Shown piece by piece: positions 6,468-15,963 of a stretch of DNA of 51,858 bases. The DNA comes from an uncultured Bacteroidaceae bacterium. Its GTDB lineage: Bacteria; Bacteroidota; Bacteroidia; Bacteroidales; Bacteroidaceae. The translations under genes were made by a program, and so were the position numbers. The stretch is from positions 1-51,858 of the forward strand of contig CAKRRN010000015.1 of NCBI GenBank assembly GCA_934394435.1, in the 5' to 3' direction. A model generated the notes under the pieces. It had not been told where the DNA came from and ran no database searches. It saw nothing but the letters and a program-made list of their open reading frames with translations. Each line of letters starts with the position of its first letter. Positions within the stretch are counted from its first letter, which is position 1.

Positions 6468-9404
6468 ATGAAGAAGATACATCGACTGGCAACAGGGCTT
6501 CTTGGCGGAGCATTCTGTTTTTCTCTTTCATTAGTATCCTGTCAGCCAGGACATTCCTCCAGTACCAAGGAGGACCCTGTACTGGCAGACGATCCTATGT
6601 CAACACATATTTACACTCTTAAGAATGGACTGAAGGTGTATCTGACAGTTAATCACGACGAACCACGCATTCAAACTTATGTGGCAGTACGTACAGGTTC
6701 GCGCAACGATCCAGCTGAGAGCACTGGTCTAGCACACTATCTGGAGCACCTTATGTTTAAGGGTACCACACGCTTTGGAACGCTTGACTACGTCAAGGAG
6801 AAACCTTTGTTGGATAGTATCGAAGCCCAATACGAGGTGTATGGACAGACACGCGACGAAGCTGAACGTACTGCTATCTATGCCCGTATTGATAGTTTCA
6901 GCCATGAGGCCAGTAAGTATGCCATTGCCAACGAATATGATAAGATGATGGCAGGAATAGGCTCCACTGGCTCTAATGCTTACACAAGTACCGATGTGAC
7001 TTGCTATCAGGAGAACATACCCTGTCATGCTCTCGAACCTTGGGCTAAGGTACAGGCAGAGAGGTTCCGCAATATGGTTATCCGCGGATTTCATACAGAA
7101 CTCGAGGCTGTATATGAGGAGTACAATATGCATCTCACCAACGACTTCGACAAGATGAATAATGCGCTCTATGCCATACTCTTCCCCCATCATCCATATG
7201 GTACCCAGACCACCATCGGCACGCAGGAACATCTGAAGAACCCATCGCTCAAGAATGTCATGAAGTATTATCATGAATGGTATGTTCCTAATAATATTGC
7301 CATTTGTATGAGTGGTGATCTCGATCCTGACGAGACGGTGCGTGTTATCGAAAAGTATTTTGGTGACTGGCAACCATCTGATAGTCTTCCTCTACGCTCT
7401 TTCCCTCAAGAGAAACCTCTTACGGCTCCTCACGACACCACCGTGGTGGGGCAGGAGACTCCCATGGTCGCTCTTGGTTGGAGACTGCCAGCCAAGTCTG
7501 ATCCCCAGTACGGTCTGATGGTGGTAGCCAATCAGGTGCTCTGTAATGGCAAGTGTGGTCTCTTTGATCAGAATCTCAACAATGCGCAGCAGGTCATGCA
7601 GAGTGAGACATTTGTGGATGGTATGACTGACCAAAGCGCATTCTGGACCATTGGTTGTCCCAAGGATGGACAGAGTCTGGAGGAAGTACGTAAACTGATG
7701 ATGGAGCAAGTACGGTTGCTCACCAGTGGTCAATGGGATGAGTCTCTTCTGAAGGCTATTCTTAATAATATGAAGCGTAGTCAGTTGGAGAATCTGCAGA
7801 GCAACGAACTGCGTGCAAGCAGTTTCGTGGATGCGTTTGTCGCAGGACAGTCGTGGGCTGATGCTGTGGGTGAAATGCAACGTCTGGACACTCTTACCAA
7901 GAAAACTGTGGTGGACTGTGCACGACGCATGCTTACGGAAGGCTATGCCTGTGTATACAAGAGACAAGGTGTTGACACTTCAGCCAAAAAAATAGAAAAG
8001 CCTCATATTTCACCCATTGAGACCAACCGCGACAAGTCGAGCGCTTTTGTGGATTCTGTACTTAAAATGCCTGTGGCTGAGGTTGAGCCAGTCTTTATTG
8101 ATTTCAGCCGCGAAGTACAACGTGGCACACTCCAAGGGGGAAATGAGTTACTTGCACATCGGGATGTAGAGAGTAAGCTCTTCAATCTCACCTTCGTTGT
8201 TGAACGTGGCACTAAGGAGGAGCCTGCTCTGTCAGTAGCCGAACAGTATATGCCTTACTTAGGTACGGACTCTCTGAATGCCACTGAACTTCAGTCGCGA
8301 CTCTATGCTCTTGCATGTGATGTTACGCTTCGTACTCAGGATGGGCGCACTTATCTGACTCTCTCAGGTTTGTCTGACAATATGGAGGAAGCATTGCGTC
8401 TCACTGAGCGATGGATTGCCAAAGCCCAGCCTGATACTGCTGTTTATGCTCAGGTGGTGAGTGACATTCTCAAGCAACGTCTGGACAATAAGAGTAACCA
8501 GCGTTACTGTTATAGTGCGCTTACGCAATATGGCATTTATGGTTCTCACAATAGTATTACCGATGCCTTGAGTGCTGCTCAGATGATGCAGACAGGTGCG
8601 GCTGGTGTGCTTCGGAGCCTACGCTCTCTTAGTGAATACACGCAGCATGTACTCTATTACGGTCCGCTTGAGTCTACACAGGTCAGCCGTTTAATCAATG
8701 AGTTGCATCCTATGTCAGATCATCCTGTTGCCGCTCATGATGGACAGTTCTATTCACCATTGAAGGTTGATGAAAGTCAGGTTATCATAGCACCCTTCCA
8801 AGCTAAGAATACTTACATGATGGGCTATTCCAGCCGTGGTGAGACTTTTGAACAAGCGATGATGTCTTATGCGGATGTTTTCAATGAATATTTCGGTGGA
8901 GGTATGAATAGCATCGTCTTTCAGGAGTTGCGTGAGTCTCGTGGCTTGGCATATAGTGCTGGAGCGCGTTTCTCTTTGGCAGACAATCTGGCAGACAGAG
9001 AGTGCTTCTACACCAACATAATCACTCAAAACGACAAGCTAAAGGATTGCCTCACGGTCTTTGATCAGATAGTGGAACAAATGCCACAGAGCGAAAGCGC
9101 TTTCACTTTGGCTCGTGAGGCTGTGCTCAAACGTCTTTCTACAGAGCGAATATTGCGAGAGTCCATACTGGACTATTATCTGCGTTGCTGCGATAGAGGC
9201 TTGTCAGAAGATCCTCATAAGGAGGTTTACGAACAAGTGAAAACGATGACTTTGGCTGACTTGCTGGATTTCCATAAACGCGAAATTGCCCAACGTAAGT
9301 ATCGCCTGATGCTCTTGGGGGACGAAGCAGACTGGGATGTTAAGAGTCTTGGTCAGCGTGGGGTTATCCATCGTGTAACTTTGAAAGATATTTTTGGCTA
9401 CTGA
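6468..9404 (+). CDS. M16 family zinc peptidase lipoprotein
   Basis: This 978-residue protein is exported as a lipoprotein: its signal peptide ends in the lipobox VSC near residue 25. The N-terminal M16 domain carries the inverse zinc motif HYLEH near residues 90-94 and the downstream EAVYEEYN segment near residue 213 with the third ligand. A second, catalytically silent M16 half runs from about residue 550 to 960, as in pitrilysin-type clamshell enzymes. The substrate is unknown. Periplasmic M16 enzymes degrade peptides, and some process secreted pilin or toxin precursors. The gene has about 90 bp of spacing upstream, and the next gene is separated by a terminator, so it is probably transcribed alone. 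Confidence 0.92.
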   Translation: MKKIHRLATGLLGGAFCFSLSLVSCQPGHSSSTKEDPVLADDPMSTHIYTLKNGLKVYLTVNHDEPRIQTYVAVRTGSRNDPAESTGLAHYLEHLMFKGTTRFGTLDYVKEKPLLDSIEAQYEVYGQTRDEAERTAIYARIDSFSHEASKYAIANEYDKMMAGIGSTGSNAYTSTDVTCYQENIPCHALEPWAKVQAERFRNMVIRGFHTELEAVYEEYNMHLTNDFDKMNNALYAILFPHHPYGTQTTIGTQEHLKNPSLKNVMKYYHEWYVPNNIAICMSGDLDPDETVRVIEKYFGDWQPSDSLPLRSFPQEKPLTAPHDTTVVGQETPMVALGWRLPAKSDPQYGLMVVANQVLCNGKCGLFDQNLNNAQQVMQSETFVDGMTDQSAFWTIGCPKDGQSLEEVRKLMMEQVRLLTSGQWDESLLKAILNNMKRSQLENLQSNELRASSFVDAFVAGQSWADAVGEMQRLDTLTKKTVVDCARRMLTEGYACVYKRQGVDTSAKKIEKPHISPIETNRDKSSAFVDSVLKMPVAEVEPVFIDFSREVQRGTLQGGNELLAHRDVESKLFNLTFVVERGTKEEPALSVAEQYMPYLGTDSLNATELQSRLYALACDVTLRTQDGRTYLTLSGLSDNMEEALRLTERWIAKAQPDTAVYAQVVSDILKQRLDNKSNQRYCYSALTQYGIYGSHNSITDALSAAQMMQTGAAGVLRSLRSLSEYTQHVLYYGPLESTQVSRLINELHPMSDHPVAAHDGQFYSPLKVDESQVIIAPFQAKNTYMMGYSSRGETFEQAMMSYADVFNEYFGGGMNSIVFQELRESRGLAYSAGARFSLADNLADRECFYTNIITQNDKLKDCLTVFDQIVEQMPQSESAFTLAREAVLKRLSTERILRESILDYYLRCCDRGLSEDPHKEVYEQVKTMTLADLLDFHKREIAQRKYRLMLLGDEADWDVKSLGQRGVIHRVTLKDIFGY

Positions 9405-9428
9405 TGCGTGTGACTGAAATATAAGAGA

Positions 9429-9471
9429 GGGTTTTCGCCTGGAGCTTTGTGTGCCAGGTGGAAACCTTTTT
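9429..9471 (+). terminator. Terminator after the M16 peptidase
   Basis: An arm at 9429-9442 pairs with 9454-9466 (GGTTTTCGCCTGG against CCAGGTGGAAACC), followed by five T residues. It separates the peptidase from the downstream fucosidase gene. Confidence 0.8.
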
Positions 9472-9494
9472 GTTTAATTATCCAATAGACAAGT

Positions 9495-12434
9495 ATGAAA
9501 ATCCGAAAAAAAATAGGTCTGTTCCTCCTGGCAGTAATTTTGCCCATGGGAGTTCGTTCCCAAAAGCCTGATTATATGAGTGAGGATGTAAATCATGCCA
9601 CTCCTTGCTTCCTGCAATTTTCCAACAGTCGGTTAGTCATGTCGGATGTAGGAGCAGGTAAAGAATTACAGACCTTACGTTTGAATCAGTCCGATAAGAG
9701 TCAGCAATGGCGTATGGTGGGCAGTGCGGAATGCTTTCAGATGATCAATGGCGCAGGATTATATGTAAGTTATGTAGGGTCTCGGTTTTGTGCTTCCGAT
9801 AAGCCTGATAAGAAAGGCTTTGCCTTGATGCGCACCGCACATTCCCAATATGGCAATGCATATGAAGTCAGATGGCTGGGTGCAAAGGGGGACATGGATC
9901 GTCTGAATCAGCATGGAGGTACAGGTGTGGGGACTACCTTAGCCTTGTGGAGAGCAGGTGATGTGAACAATGCCTGTTGTCTGATACCCATAAATGAGGT
10001 TGAGTTATCAGAATATAGTATTTCTGGACTTCAAGACTTCTCACCAAAGCATCCGCTTACTCTTTGGTACAGACAGCCTGCGACATCAGCTTCTGTTGAC
10101 GATGCATGGATGGAGTACTCCTTGCCCATAGGTAACGGTCAGTTTGGAGCCAGTTTGATGGGAGGGGTAAAACAAGATGAGATACAGTTTAATGAGAAAA
10201 CGTTATGGGAGGGGACGTCCCATGATATGGGTGGTACAAATGAGTATGGCTCTTATAAGAACTTCGGGTCAGTACTGGTTAGCGACCTCTCTAAACAGTT
10301 TGGCTATCAAGATGGTCAAGAGGTTCGCGATTATGTACGTTTTTTAGACATTCAGACAGGTATAGGAGGAGTAGACTTCAATTCTGTTGATGGTCAGACT
10401 CATTATGAACGCCGTTACTTTGCCTCTTATCCAGACGGAGTTATAGTAGCACGTTATCGAGCTTTGGGCAATAAAACACTCAATTTTCTGGTGTCTGTAA
10501 GACCTGGCGATGACCTAAATGCTGTGACGCCCACTTATACTCCTATGGGATATGCATCTTTCTCGGGAAAACTGAAAACAGTGAGCCATGCAGCGTGTCT
10601 GAGAGTTATCCCTATGGGAGAAGAGGCTCGTATGGAATGTTCGCAGAGTGGCATACATGTGTATGACACCCATGAGGTGCTACTGGTTTTGGGTGGAAGC
10701 ACAGACTATGATGCTTTTTCTCCCACACTTGTTTCTGCTTCGCAAACACTTCCCAAGCGAATGCGTGAACGGGTTGATAAGGCAGCTTCATTAGGATGGG
10801 ATGCATTGGTGGAACGCCATGAGGAAGATTTCGCTTCACTCTTTGGACGTGTCGATTTCCAGTTAGACGGAGCTTCTTCTAATCTTCCTACGGATAGTCT
10901 GGTGGCTTATTATAATAACCCCTCATGTAATGTTACGGGCCGTGAGTCAAATAGTCTTTTTCTGGAACAGCTATATTTCGCTTATGGCAGATATCTGATG
11001 ATTGGATGTAGCCGTGGAGTGAACTTACCCAGTAATTTGCAGGGAATATGGAATAACCGTAGTTATGCGGCATGGAACTCTGACATACATTCAAATATCA
11101 ACGTGCAGATGAACTATTGGCCTGCGGAAACAACCAACTTGAGCGAACTGCATCTCCCATTCATCAATTATGTTATCAATATGGCTTCACGCGATAACTG
11201 GAAGCGCGCTGCCACCCAGTATGGAGGAGTTAAGAATGGATGGACCTGTTTCACCGAGAACAATATCTTTGGGGGGATGAGTCTTTGGGGAAACAATTAT
11301 TTCGTTGCTAATGCGTGGTATTGCAGTCATCTGTGGCAACATTATCGATATACGCTTGACGAAGATTTCTTGTTGCGTGCATTCCCAACCTTATGGAGCT
11401 GTGCTCAGTTTTGGATGGAAAGAATGATTGATGACCGTGGTTGTAAGACATTTGGCTTTTCTCCTGATGGAACGTTGGTAGCTCCTGATGAGTTCAGTGC
11501 CGAGCAAGGTGATCATCCGAAAGAGGATGGTACAGCCCACGCTCAGCAACTGATTTATGCTTTGCTTTCCAGTGTGCGCCAAAGTATCATAATCCTTGGG
11601 GCCAATCGGGTAGGGTTAACCCCATCGGATATCGAACATCTGAACTCTTGTCTTAATCGTATTGACCGTGGACTGCATACGGAGATATACACTGCCAATA
11701 GTGCAGCTCATCCAGAATGGACTAATCCACGTAATGGCGTATGCAAGGGAGACACGCTGTTGCGTGAATGGAAATATGCCACCTATGACGTGAGTCGTGA
11801 TCCTTCACATCGTCATTTGAGTCATCTGATGGCATTATATCCTCTTTCTGGAATCGGTCCGAAAAGCCCTTACTTCCATGCTGCTGTCAATTCTCTACGT
11901 CTGCGCGGTGATAAAGCTACAGGGTGGAGTATGGGCTGGAAGATATGTCTCTGGGCTCGTGCGTTGGATGGCAATCATGCTCATACTATCTTGCACAATG
12001 CCCTAAGACATTCAACTGGTTATGACATTGCGTGGCAGAAGGGTGGGGTATATTACAATCTCTTCGATTCACATGCTCCTTTCCAGATAGATGGCAACTT
12101 TGGTACTTGTGCTGGTATAGCGGAGATGCTTATGCAAAGTCATACAGATACCTTACAACTCTTACCTGCACTGCCTGAGGTATGGAGTGCGGGACATGTT
12201 TCTGGATTGCGTGCAGTCAATGACTTTCAAGTGGATCAGCAGTGGAAGGATGGACGTCTTGTGCGTGCCGTCATTCGTAGTGGAGCAGGCAAACCCTGCC
12301 CTGTCTATTATCCTGGCATCGGAGAATATCATGTATGCGGACCAGATGGAAAGGCTCTTGAAGCAGTTGTGATAGATAAAGATAATCTGCTTATCCCCAC
12401 AGAAAAGGGCTGTACCTATACCATATATAAATAA
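9495..12434 (+). CDS. GH95 family alpha-L-fucosidase with N-terminal ricin-like domain
   Basis: This 979-residue secreted enzyme has a signal peptide ending near residue 22. A beta-trefoil, ricin-type segment follows (about residues 35-165, with a QQW motif). The GH95 N-terminal domain starts near residue 205 (SLPIGNGQFGASLMGG). The (alpha/alpha)6 domain contains HSNINVQMNYWPA near residue 533, whose two asparagines match the GH95 catalytic pair. FQIDGNFG near residue 862 carries the conserved Asp. GH95 enzymes hydrolyse alpha-1,2-linked fucose by inversion, and a few family members act on galactosides. The gene stands alone without susC/D or other glycosidases, so its supply of fucosyl glycans must come from elsewhere in the genome. 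Confidence 0.9.
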   Translation: MKIRKKIGLFLLAVILPMGVRSQKPDYMSEDVNHATPCFLQFSNSRLVMSDVGAGKELQTLRLNQSDKSQQWRMVGSAECFQMINGAGLYVSYVGSRFCASDKPDKKGFALMRTAHSQYGNAYEVRWLGAKGDMDRLNQHGGTGVGTTLALWRAGDVNNACCLIPINEVELSEYSISGLQDFSPKHPLTLWYRQPATSASVDDAWMEYSLPIGNGQFGASLMGGVKQDEIQFNEKTLWEGTSHDMGGTNEYGSYKNFGSVLVSDLSKQFGYQDGQEVRDYVRFLDIQTGIGGVDFNSVDGQTHYERRYFASYPDGVIVARYRALGNKTLNFLVSVRPGDDLNAVTPTYTPMGYASFSGKLKTVSHAACLRVIPMGEEARMECSQSGIHVYDTHEVLLVLGGSTDYDAFSPTLVSASQTLPKRMRERVDKAASLGWDALVERHEEDFASLFGRVDFQLDGASSNLPTDSLVAYYNNPSCNVTGRESNSLFLEQLYFAYGRYLMIGCSRGVNLPSNLQGIWNNRSYAAWNSDIHSNINVQMNYWPAETTNLSELHLPFINYVINMASRDNWKRAATQYGGVKNGWTCFTENNIFGGMSLWGNNYFVANAWYCSHLWQHYRYTLDEDFLLRAFPTLWSCAQFWMERMIDDRGCKTFGFSPDGTLVAPDEFSAEQGDHPKEDGTAHAQQLIYALLSSVRQSIIILGANRVGLTPSDIEHLNSCLNRIDRGLHTEIYTANSAAHPEWTNPRNGVCKGDTLLREWKYATYDVSRDPSHRHLSHLMALYPLSGIGPKSPYFHAAVNSLRLRGDKATGWSMGWKICLWARALDGNHAHTILHNALRHSTGYDIAWQKGGVYYNLFDSHAPFQIDGNFGTCAGIAEMLMQSHTDTLQLLPALPEVWSAGHVSGLRAVNDFQVDQQWKDGRLVRAVIRSGAGKPCPVYYPGIGEYHVCGPDGKALEAVVIDKDNLLIPTEKGCTYTIYK

Positions 12435-12526
12435 GATATTAGGTCACTATACCACTCTCGTGGCGCTGTCTTCTGTTGTAGCCTTGTGCAAAACGGAAAA
12501 AACGCTGTAATCCCAAAATAAATGTC

Positions 12527-12534
12527 TATCTTTG
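12527..12534 (+). promoter_or_regulatory. -7 element of the unknown secreted protein gene
   Basis: TAtcTTTG matches the -7 consensus and lies 30 bp before the ATG at 12564. An in-frame upstream start at 12522 would fall inside or before this box, so the later start is chosen. Confidence 0.6.
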
Positions 12535-12563
12535 CACAAGAATACATATGCAAGGGAAGAGCT

Positions 12564-13091
12564 ATGAGAAAAATAATGATTTTCATGTTCCTAATGGGAC
12601 TGACCATGTCTGCTGGAGCGCATGCTGAGGTTGATGTTGTGACGGGTGCCACACAGACGGCTTCTTCTGGTAATAAACAGCAAAAAGACGAAGAGCAAGT
12701 AAGAAAAGGCATGATTAAGATGCGCAAGAGTCTGCCTCGTGTGGATGGCAAGCAGGTGGAAACGGCAGTGACAAAGGCTGGACACCTTATGGCCAAAAGC
12801 AGCAAGTGGGATGGTGGTGTGTCAGTATCCGAAAATATGAAGATAGAGAAAACTATGAACTTCAAGGCGACACGTAGTGGGCACAGCGAGATGCTCACAT
12901 ATCAGTTTCTTACTCTTGCAGGTTCACAGTTGTGCGCTGTGCGTATCAAGGAGCTGAATGCATGTGTCTTTTTCTCTGCTCATGCAGATGTGGCACAGAA
13001 TTTGGCAAGTGCGGTACATCAGTATGTGGCTCTCCCTTTGGAGTTGGCTCTCTGTGGGAAGAGTGTGAAGGATGTTAAGACCGTTCAGTAG
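12564..13091 (+). CDS. Secreted protein of unknown function
   Basis: No family is recognised. The 175-residue product begins with a signal peptide (MRKIMIFMFLMGLTMSAGAHA, cleaved after about residue 21). A polar, lysine- and glutamine-rich stretch follows, then a mixed alpha/beta-looking part with two cysteines in the second half (CAVRIKELNACVFF). The gene has its own -7 element, a good ribosome-binding site (AAGGGAAGA) and lies 89 bp before the SlyD-like gene. It could be a periplasmic or surface protein. Function cannot be inferred from the context. Confidence 0.75.
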   Translation: MRKIMIFMFLMGLTMSAGAHAEVDVVTGATQTASSGNKQQKDEEQVRKGMIKMRKSLPRVDGKQVETAVTKAGHLMAKSSKWDGGVSVSENMKIEKTMNFKATRSGHSEMLTYQFLTLAGSQLCAVRIKELNACVFFSAHADVAQNLASAVHQYVALPLELALCGKSVKDVKTVQ

Positions 13092-13180
13092 ACGTGTTGA
13101 CAAACGACGGTATTGTGTGTGATTAAGGTGTGCAATACGGTTGTATAAAATAATGAAACAACTAATGATAAAAGAAAAAT

Positions 13181-13783
13181 ATGGCAACAGAAGCAGCAAA
13201 TAAGTACATTAGCGTGTCCTATAAACTCTATAGCCAGGCTGAGGGTAAAGAACCAGAATTGGTAGAAGAGGCTACAAGCGAAACCCCCTTTGAATTCCTT
13301 ACGGGTTTGGGCATGACGCTTGATGATTTTGAAAAAGAGATAGAACCATTGGAGCAAGGTGCACCATTTGACTTCACACTCAGTGTGGAACAGGCATATG
13401 GCGAATATGACCCACAGGGACGTCAGGAGGTACCACGCAGTATGTTCGAGATTGATGGAAAACTTGATTCGAGATACATCTACGAAGGTGCTGTTGTGCC
13501 TTTGCAAGACAATGAGGGACATCGGTTCAATGGACTTATTGCTCTCATTCAAGACAATACGGTAACCGTGGATCTCAATCATCCTTTGGCTGGAAAGTCA
13601 TTGCGGTTTGTGGGTAGCGTGGTACAGTCGCGTCCTGCCACCGATGAAGAGGTAAGCAACACCTTGAAGGCTCTTTCTGGTGAGGGAGGCTGTGGCGGCT
13701 GTGGCAGCGAAGGCGGTTGCGGAGGCTGTTCTGGCGGCTGTGGTGATGGCGAATGTGGATCTGGCTGCGGAGGCTGTCACTGA
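13181..13783 (+). CDS. slyD: SlyD-like FKBP-type peptidyl-prolyl isomerase
   Basis: This 200-residue cytoplasmic protein has the SlyD layout: a split FKBP domain (about residues 8-70 and 120-150) with an insert-in-flap chaperone domain between (RQEVPRSMFEIDG onwards). From residue 167 a tail follows of about 34 residues, almost only Gly and Cys with a closing His. SlyD tails bind nickel or other metals, and this one carries many cysteines. The enzyme catalyses prolyl isomerisation and acts as a folding helper. No hydrogenase or urease genes, the usual nickel clients, are nearby. The GC-rich tail coding sequence is repetitive and may vary in length. Confidence 0.9.
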   Translation: MATEAANKYISVSYKLYSQAEGKEPELVEEATSETPFEFLTGLGMTLDDFEKEIEPLEQGAPFDFTLSVEQAYGEYDPQGRQEVPRSMFEIDGKLDSRYIYEGAVVPLQDNEGHRFNGLIALIQDNTVTVDLNHPLAGKSLRFVGSVVQSRPATDEEVSNTLKALSGEGGCGGCGSEGGCGGCSGGCGDGECGSGCGGCH

Positions 13784-13921
13784 TTATATGCCTATTCGTA
13801 TTGGCTTGGAGTGTAGAGTCATAAGTTTCGTTGGCTGACGGTTATGTGTAATCTTGTTATGAGTGTCCACATAATCGTATAGCTACATTGCCGAAAAGAC
13901 TAAAAGAGAAGGGGAGCATAA

Positions 13922-15004
13922 GTGAATACATTTGGCAATATTTTTCGTCTTACCACTTTTGGTGAGAGTCATGGGGCTGCGATTGGTGGCGTTATAGATG
14001 GTATACCAGCAGGACTCGATGTGGATATGGAGTTCATACAGCATGAACTTGACCGTCGCAGACCTGGACAAAGTGCGCTGACGACATCACGTCAGGAGGC
14101 TGACAAAGTGGAAATACTGAGTGGCGTCTTCGAAGGGAAAACCACTGGGTGCCCAATAGGTTTTGTCGTGAAAAACAATAATCAGCATAGTCAGGACTAC
14201 GAGAATATGCGAAATCTTTTCCGTCCGAGTCATGCTGATTATACATATACACAGAAGTATGGAGTGCGTGATCACAGAGGTGGAGGACGCAGTTCTGCGC
14301 GTGAGACTATCAGTCGTGTTGTGGGAGGTGCTTTTGCCAAGTTGATGCTAATGCAACTTGGAGTAAACGTGAAAGCATACACCCAGCAAGTGGGAGATAT
14401 TATACTTCCTGGCACCTATGCTGATTATGACTTGGATTCTGCAGAGCAGAATGCTGTGAGATGCCCTGACCAGCAGGTTGCCGAGCAAATGGCAGAACTC
14501 ATCAAAGAGGTAAAGGCCGATGGAGATACTATTGGTGGTGTTATTGCTTGTGTGGTGAAGGGATGTCCTACTGGGTGGGGCGAACCTGCTTTTGGCAAAC
14601 TTCATGCCCTGTTGGGAGCAGCAATGCTGAGCATCAATGCCGTAAAAGGCTTTGAGTATGGCATGGGCTTTGCTGGTGTCACCCAACGCGGAAGCGAACA
14701 GAATGATATCTTTGTGCCTGACGGGAATGGGGGCGTCACTACTGCCACTAATCGGAGCGGTGGCATACAAGGCGGTATTTCTAACGGACAGGATATTTAT
14801 TTCCGTGTCGCTTTTAAGCCTGTAGCTACTCTGCTTATGGAACAGAATACCGTCAATCTGCAGGGTGAAGCCACCACGCTGACTGCACGTGGCAGACACG
14901 ATCCTTGTGTGCTTCCTCGAGCTGTACCCGTGGTAGAGGCTATGGCAGCCATGACCTTGGCAGACTGCTATCTGATGAATAAATCAGCCCAGATGGGAAG
15001 GTGA
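13922..15004 (+). CDS. aroC: Chorismate synthase
   Basis: This 360-residue enzyme converts 5-enolpyruvylshikimate-3-phosphate to chorismate with reduced FMN, the last common step of aromatic amino acid synthesis. Signature segments are visible: GNIFRLTTFGESHG at the start, DRRRPGQSALTTSR near residue 44, HRGGGRSSARETI near residue 119, and GRHDPCVLPRAVPV near residue 324. The start codon is GTG, preceded by GAAGGGGAG. The last 37 bp overlap the tail of the convergent EEP gene. No other shikimate gene is nearby. Confidence 0.97.
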   Translation: MNTFGNIFRLTTFGESHGAAIGGVIDGIPAGLDVDMEFIQHELDRRRPGQSALTTSRQEADKVEILSGVFEGKTTGCPIGFVVKNNNQHSQDYENMRNLFRPSHADYTYTQKYGVRDHRGGGRSSARETISRVVGGAFAKLMLMQLGVNVKAYTQQVGDIILPGTYADYDLDSAEQNAVRCPDQQVAEQMAELIKEVKADGDTIGGVIACVVKGCPTGWGEPAFGKLHALLGAAMLSINAVKGFEYGMGFAGVTQRGSEQNDIFVPDGNGGVTTATNRSGGIQGGISNGQDIYFRVAFKPVATLLMEQNTVNLQGEATTLTARGRHDPCVLPRAVPVVEAMAAMTLADCYLMNKSAQMGR

Positions 15005-15915
15005 TCAGATATACCTCCTCCATAGGCAGTGCCTAGATAGGTCCGTCGTGGTTTGCCGTCTTTGTTTAGAAGAAAAGGAAATGTCCCAACTTCGATTTGT
15101 TGTGTACAAAGAGGCTGTAGGTTGTGGCTTACAAGTATGTGATCAATATAGTCCCAGAGTCCCTGATAACAATAGGTACCTTGGGGCTTTTTCTTTTCTT
15201 TCCGCCCAGAAGGGGTAAGTGACACAAGCCTGTTGCCTATCGTTCGGAACACAGGGTCATCTGCACCTGCGTTGAAGTCTCCCATCACCAACACTTTCTC
15301 TGCTTTGAGCGTGTCTAAGAGTCCACACAGAGTTTCTGCTGCCAGATGCCTGTGCAAGCTACTCTGTTTGGTACCTCCTGCACGGCTTGGGAAATGCACA
15401 CAGATGACGTGTAGAGTATCGCCATTGGAGAGTGTTCCCCATACGTGTAGCAGGTCACGCGTAGGGCGTAGTCCATGTTCTTTGGACGGGACCTTTATGC
15501 TGTTGTTTCCCAACAAGTGAAACTGGTCTGGTTGGTAAAGGAGAGCGCAGTCTATGCCTCTTAGGTCAGGTCCCTCATGGTGTACATAGGCATAATGTGC
15601 CAAACGAAGTGGGCTTCTTTTGGTTAGATCTCTTAGGACCGTATCGTTTTCCACTTCAGCAAGCCCAACCAGAAACGGCCATTCTTCTCCTTGAGATGCG
15701 GCTGCCACGGTGCGTGAGATATTATCCAACTTCCTCCAATAGCGTGATGGAGTCCAGTGCCGTTTTGCTTGTGGCAGGAATTCATAGTCATTTTTGAGCG
15801 AGTCATGCTGACAGTCAAAAAGGTTTTCTACATTCCACCACATGACTCTCTGCCCCACACTTTGGGCTGTGTTCATTAGCAGAATAATGAGAATCCAGGT
15901 GAAATGTCTCTTCAT
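14968..15915 (-). CDS. Secreted endonuclease/exonuclease/phosphatase family protein
   Basis: This 315-residue protein starts with a signal peptide (MKRHFTWILIILLMNTAQSVGQ). The EEP fold follows, with WWNVENLFD near residue 26, LAEVEN near residue 85, the GDFNAGADD segment near residue 213, and GGISDHLPIW near residue 300 supplying the Asp-His pair. Members cleave nucleic acids or phosphoesters with a divalent metal. The signal peptide points to the periplasm or outside. The substrate is unknown, and nutrient scavenging from DNA is possible. The gene starts 48 bp after the YgjP-like gene on the same strand. Its tail overlaps aroC by 37 bp. Confidence 0.88.
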   Translation of the reverse strand: MKRHFTWILIILLMNTAQSVGQRVMWWNVENLFDCQHDSLKNDYEFLPQAKRHWTPSRYWRKLDNISRTVAAASQGEEWPFLVGLAEVENDTVLRDLTKRSPLRLAHYAYVHHEGPDLRGIDCALLYQPDQFHLLGNNSIKVPSKEHGLRPTRDLLHVWGTLSNGDTLHVICVHFPSRAGGTKQSSLHRHLAAETLCGLLDTLKAEKVLVMGDFNAGADDPVFRTIGNRLVSLTPSGRKEKKKPQGTYCYQGLWDYIDHILVSHNLQPLCTQQIEVGTFPFLLNKDGKPRRTYLGTAYGGGISDHLPIWADLFIR

Positions 15916-15963
15916 ACCTTATTATGTATATAGTTTGGATTATAATGATGGTGAAGTGAAAGG

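Noticed and set aside
14968..15004. Frameshift or sequencing error at the aroC/EEP overlap
   Set aside because: Both reading frames end with residues expected for their families, so a true overlap is the simpler reading.
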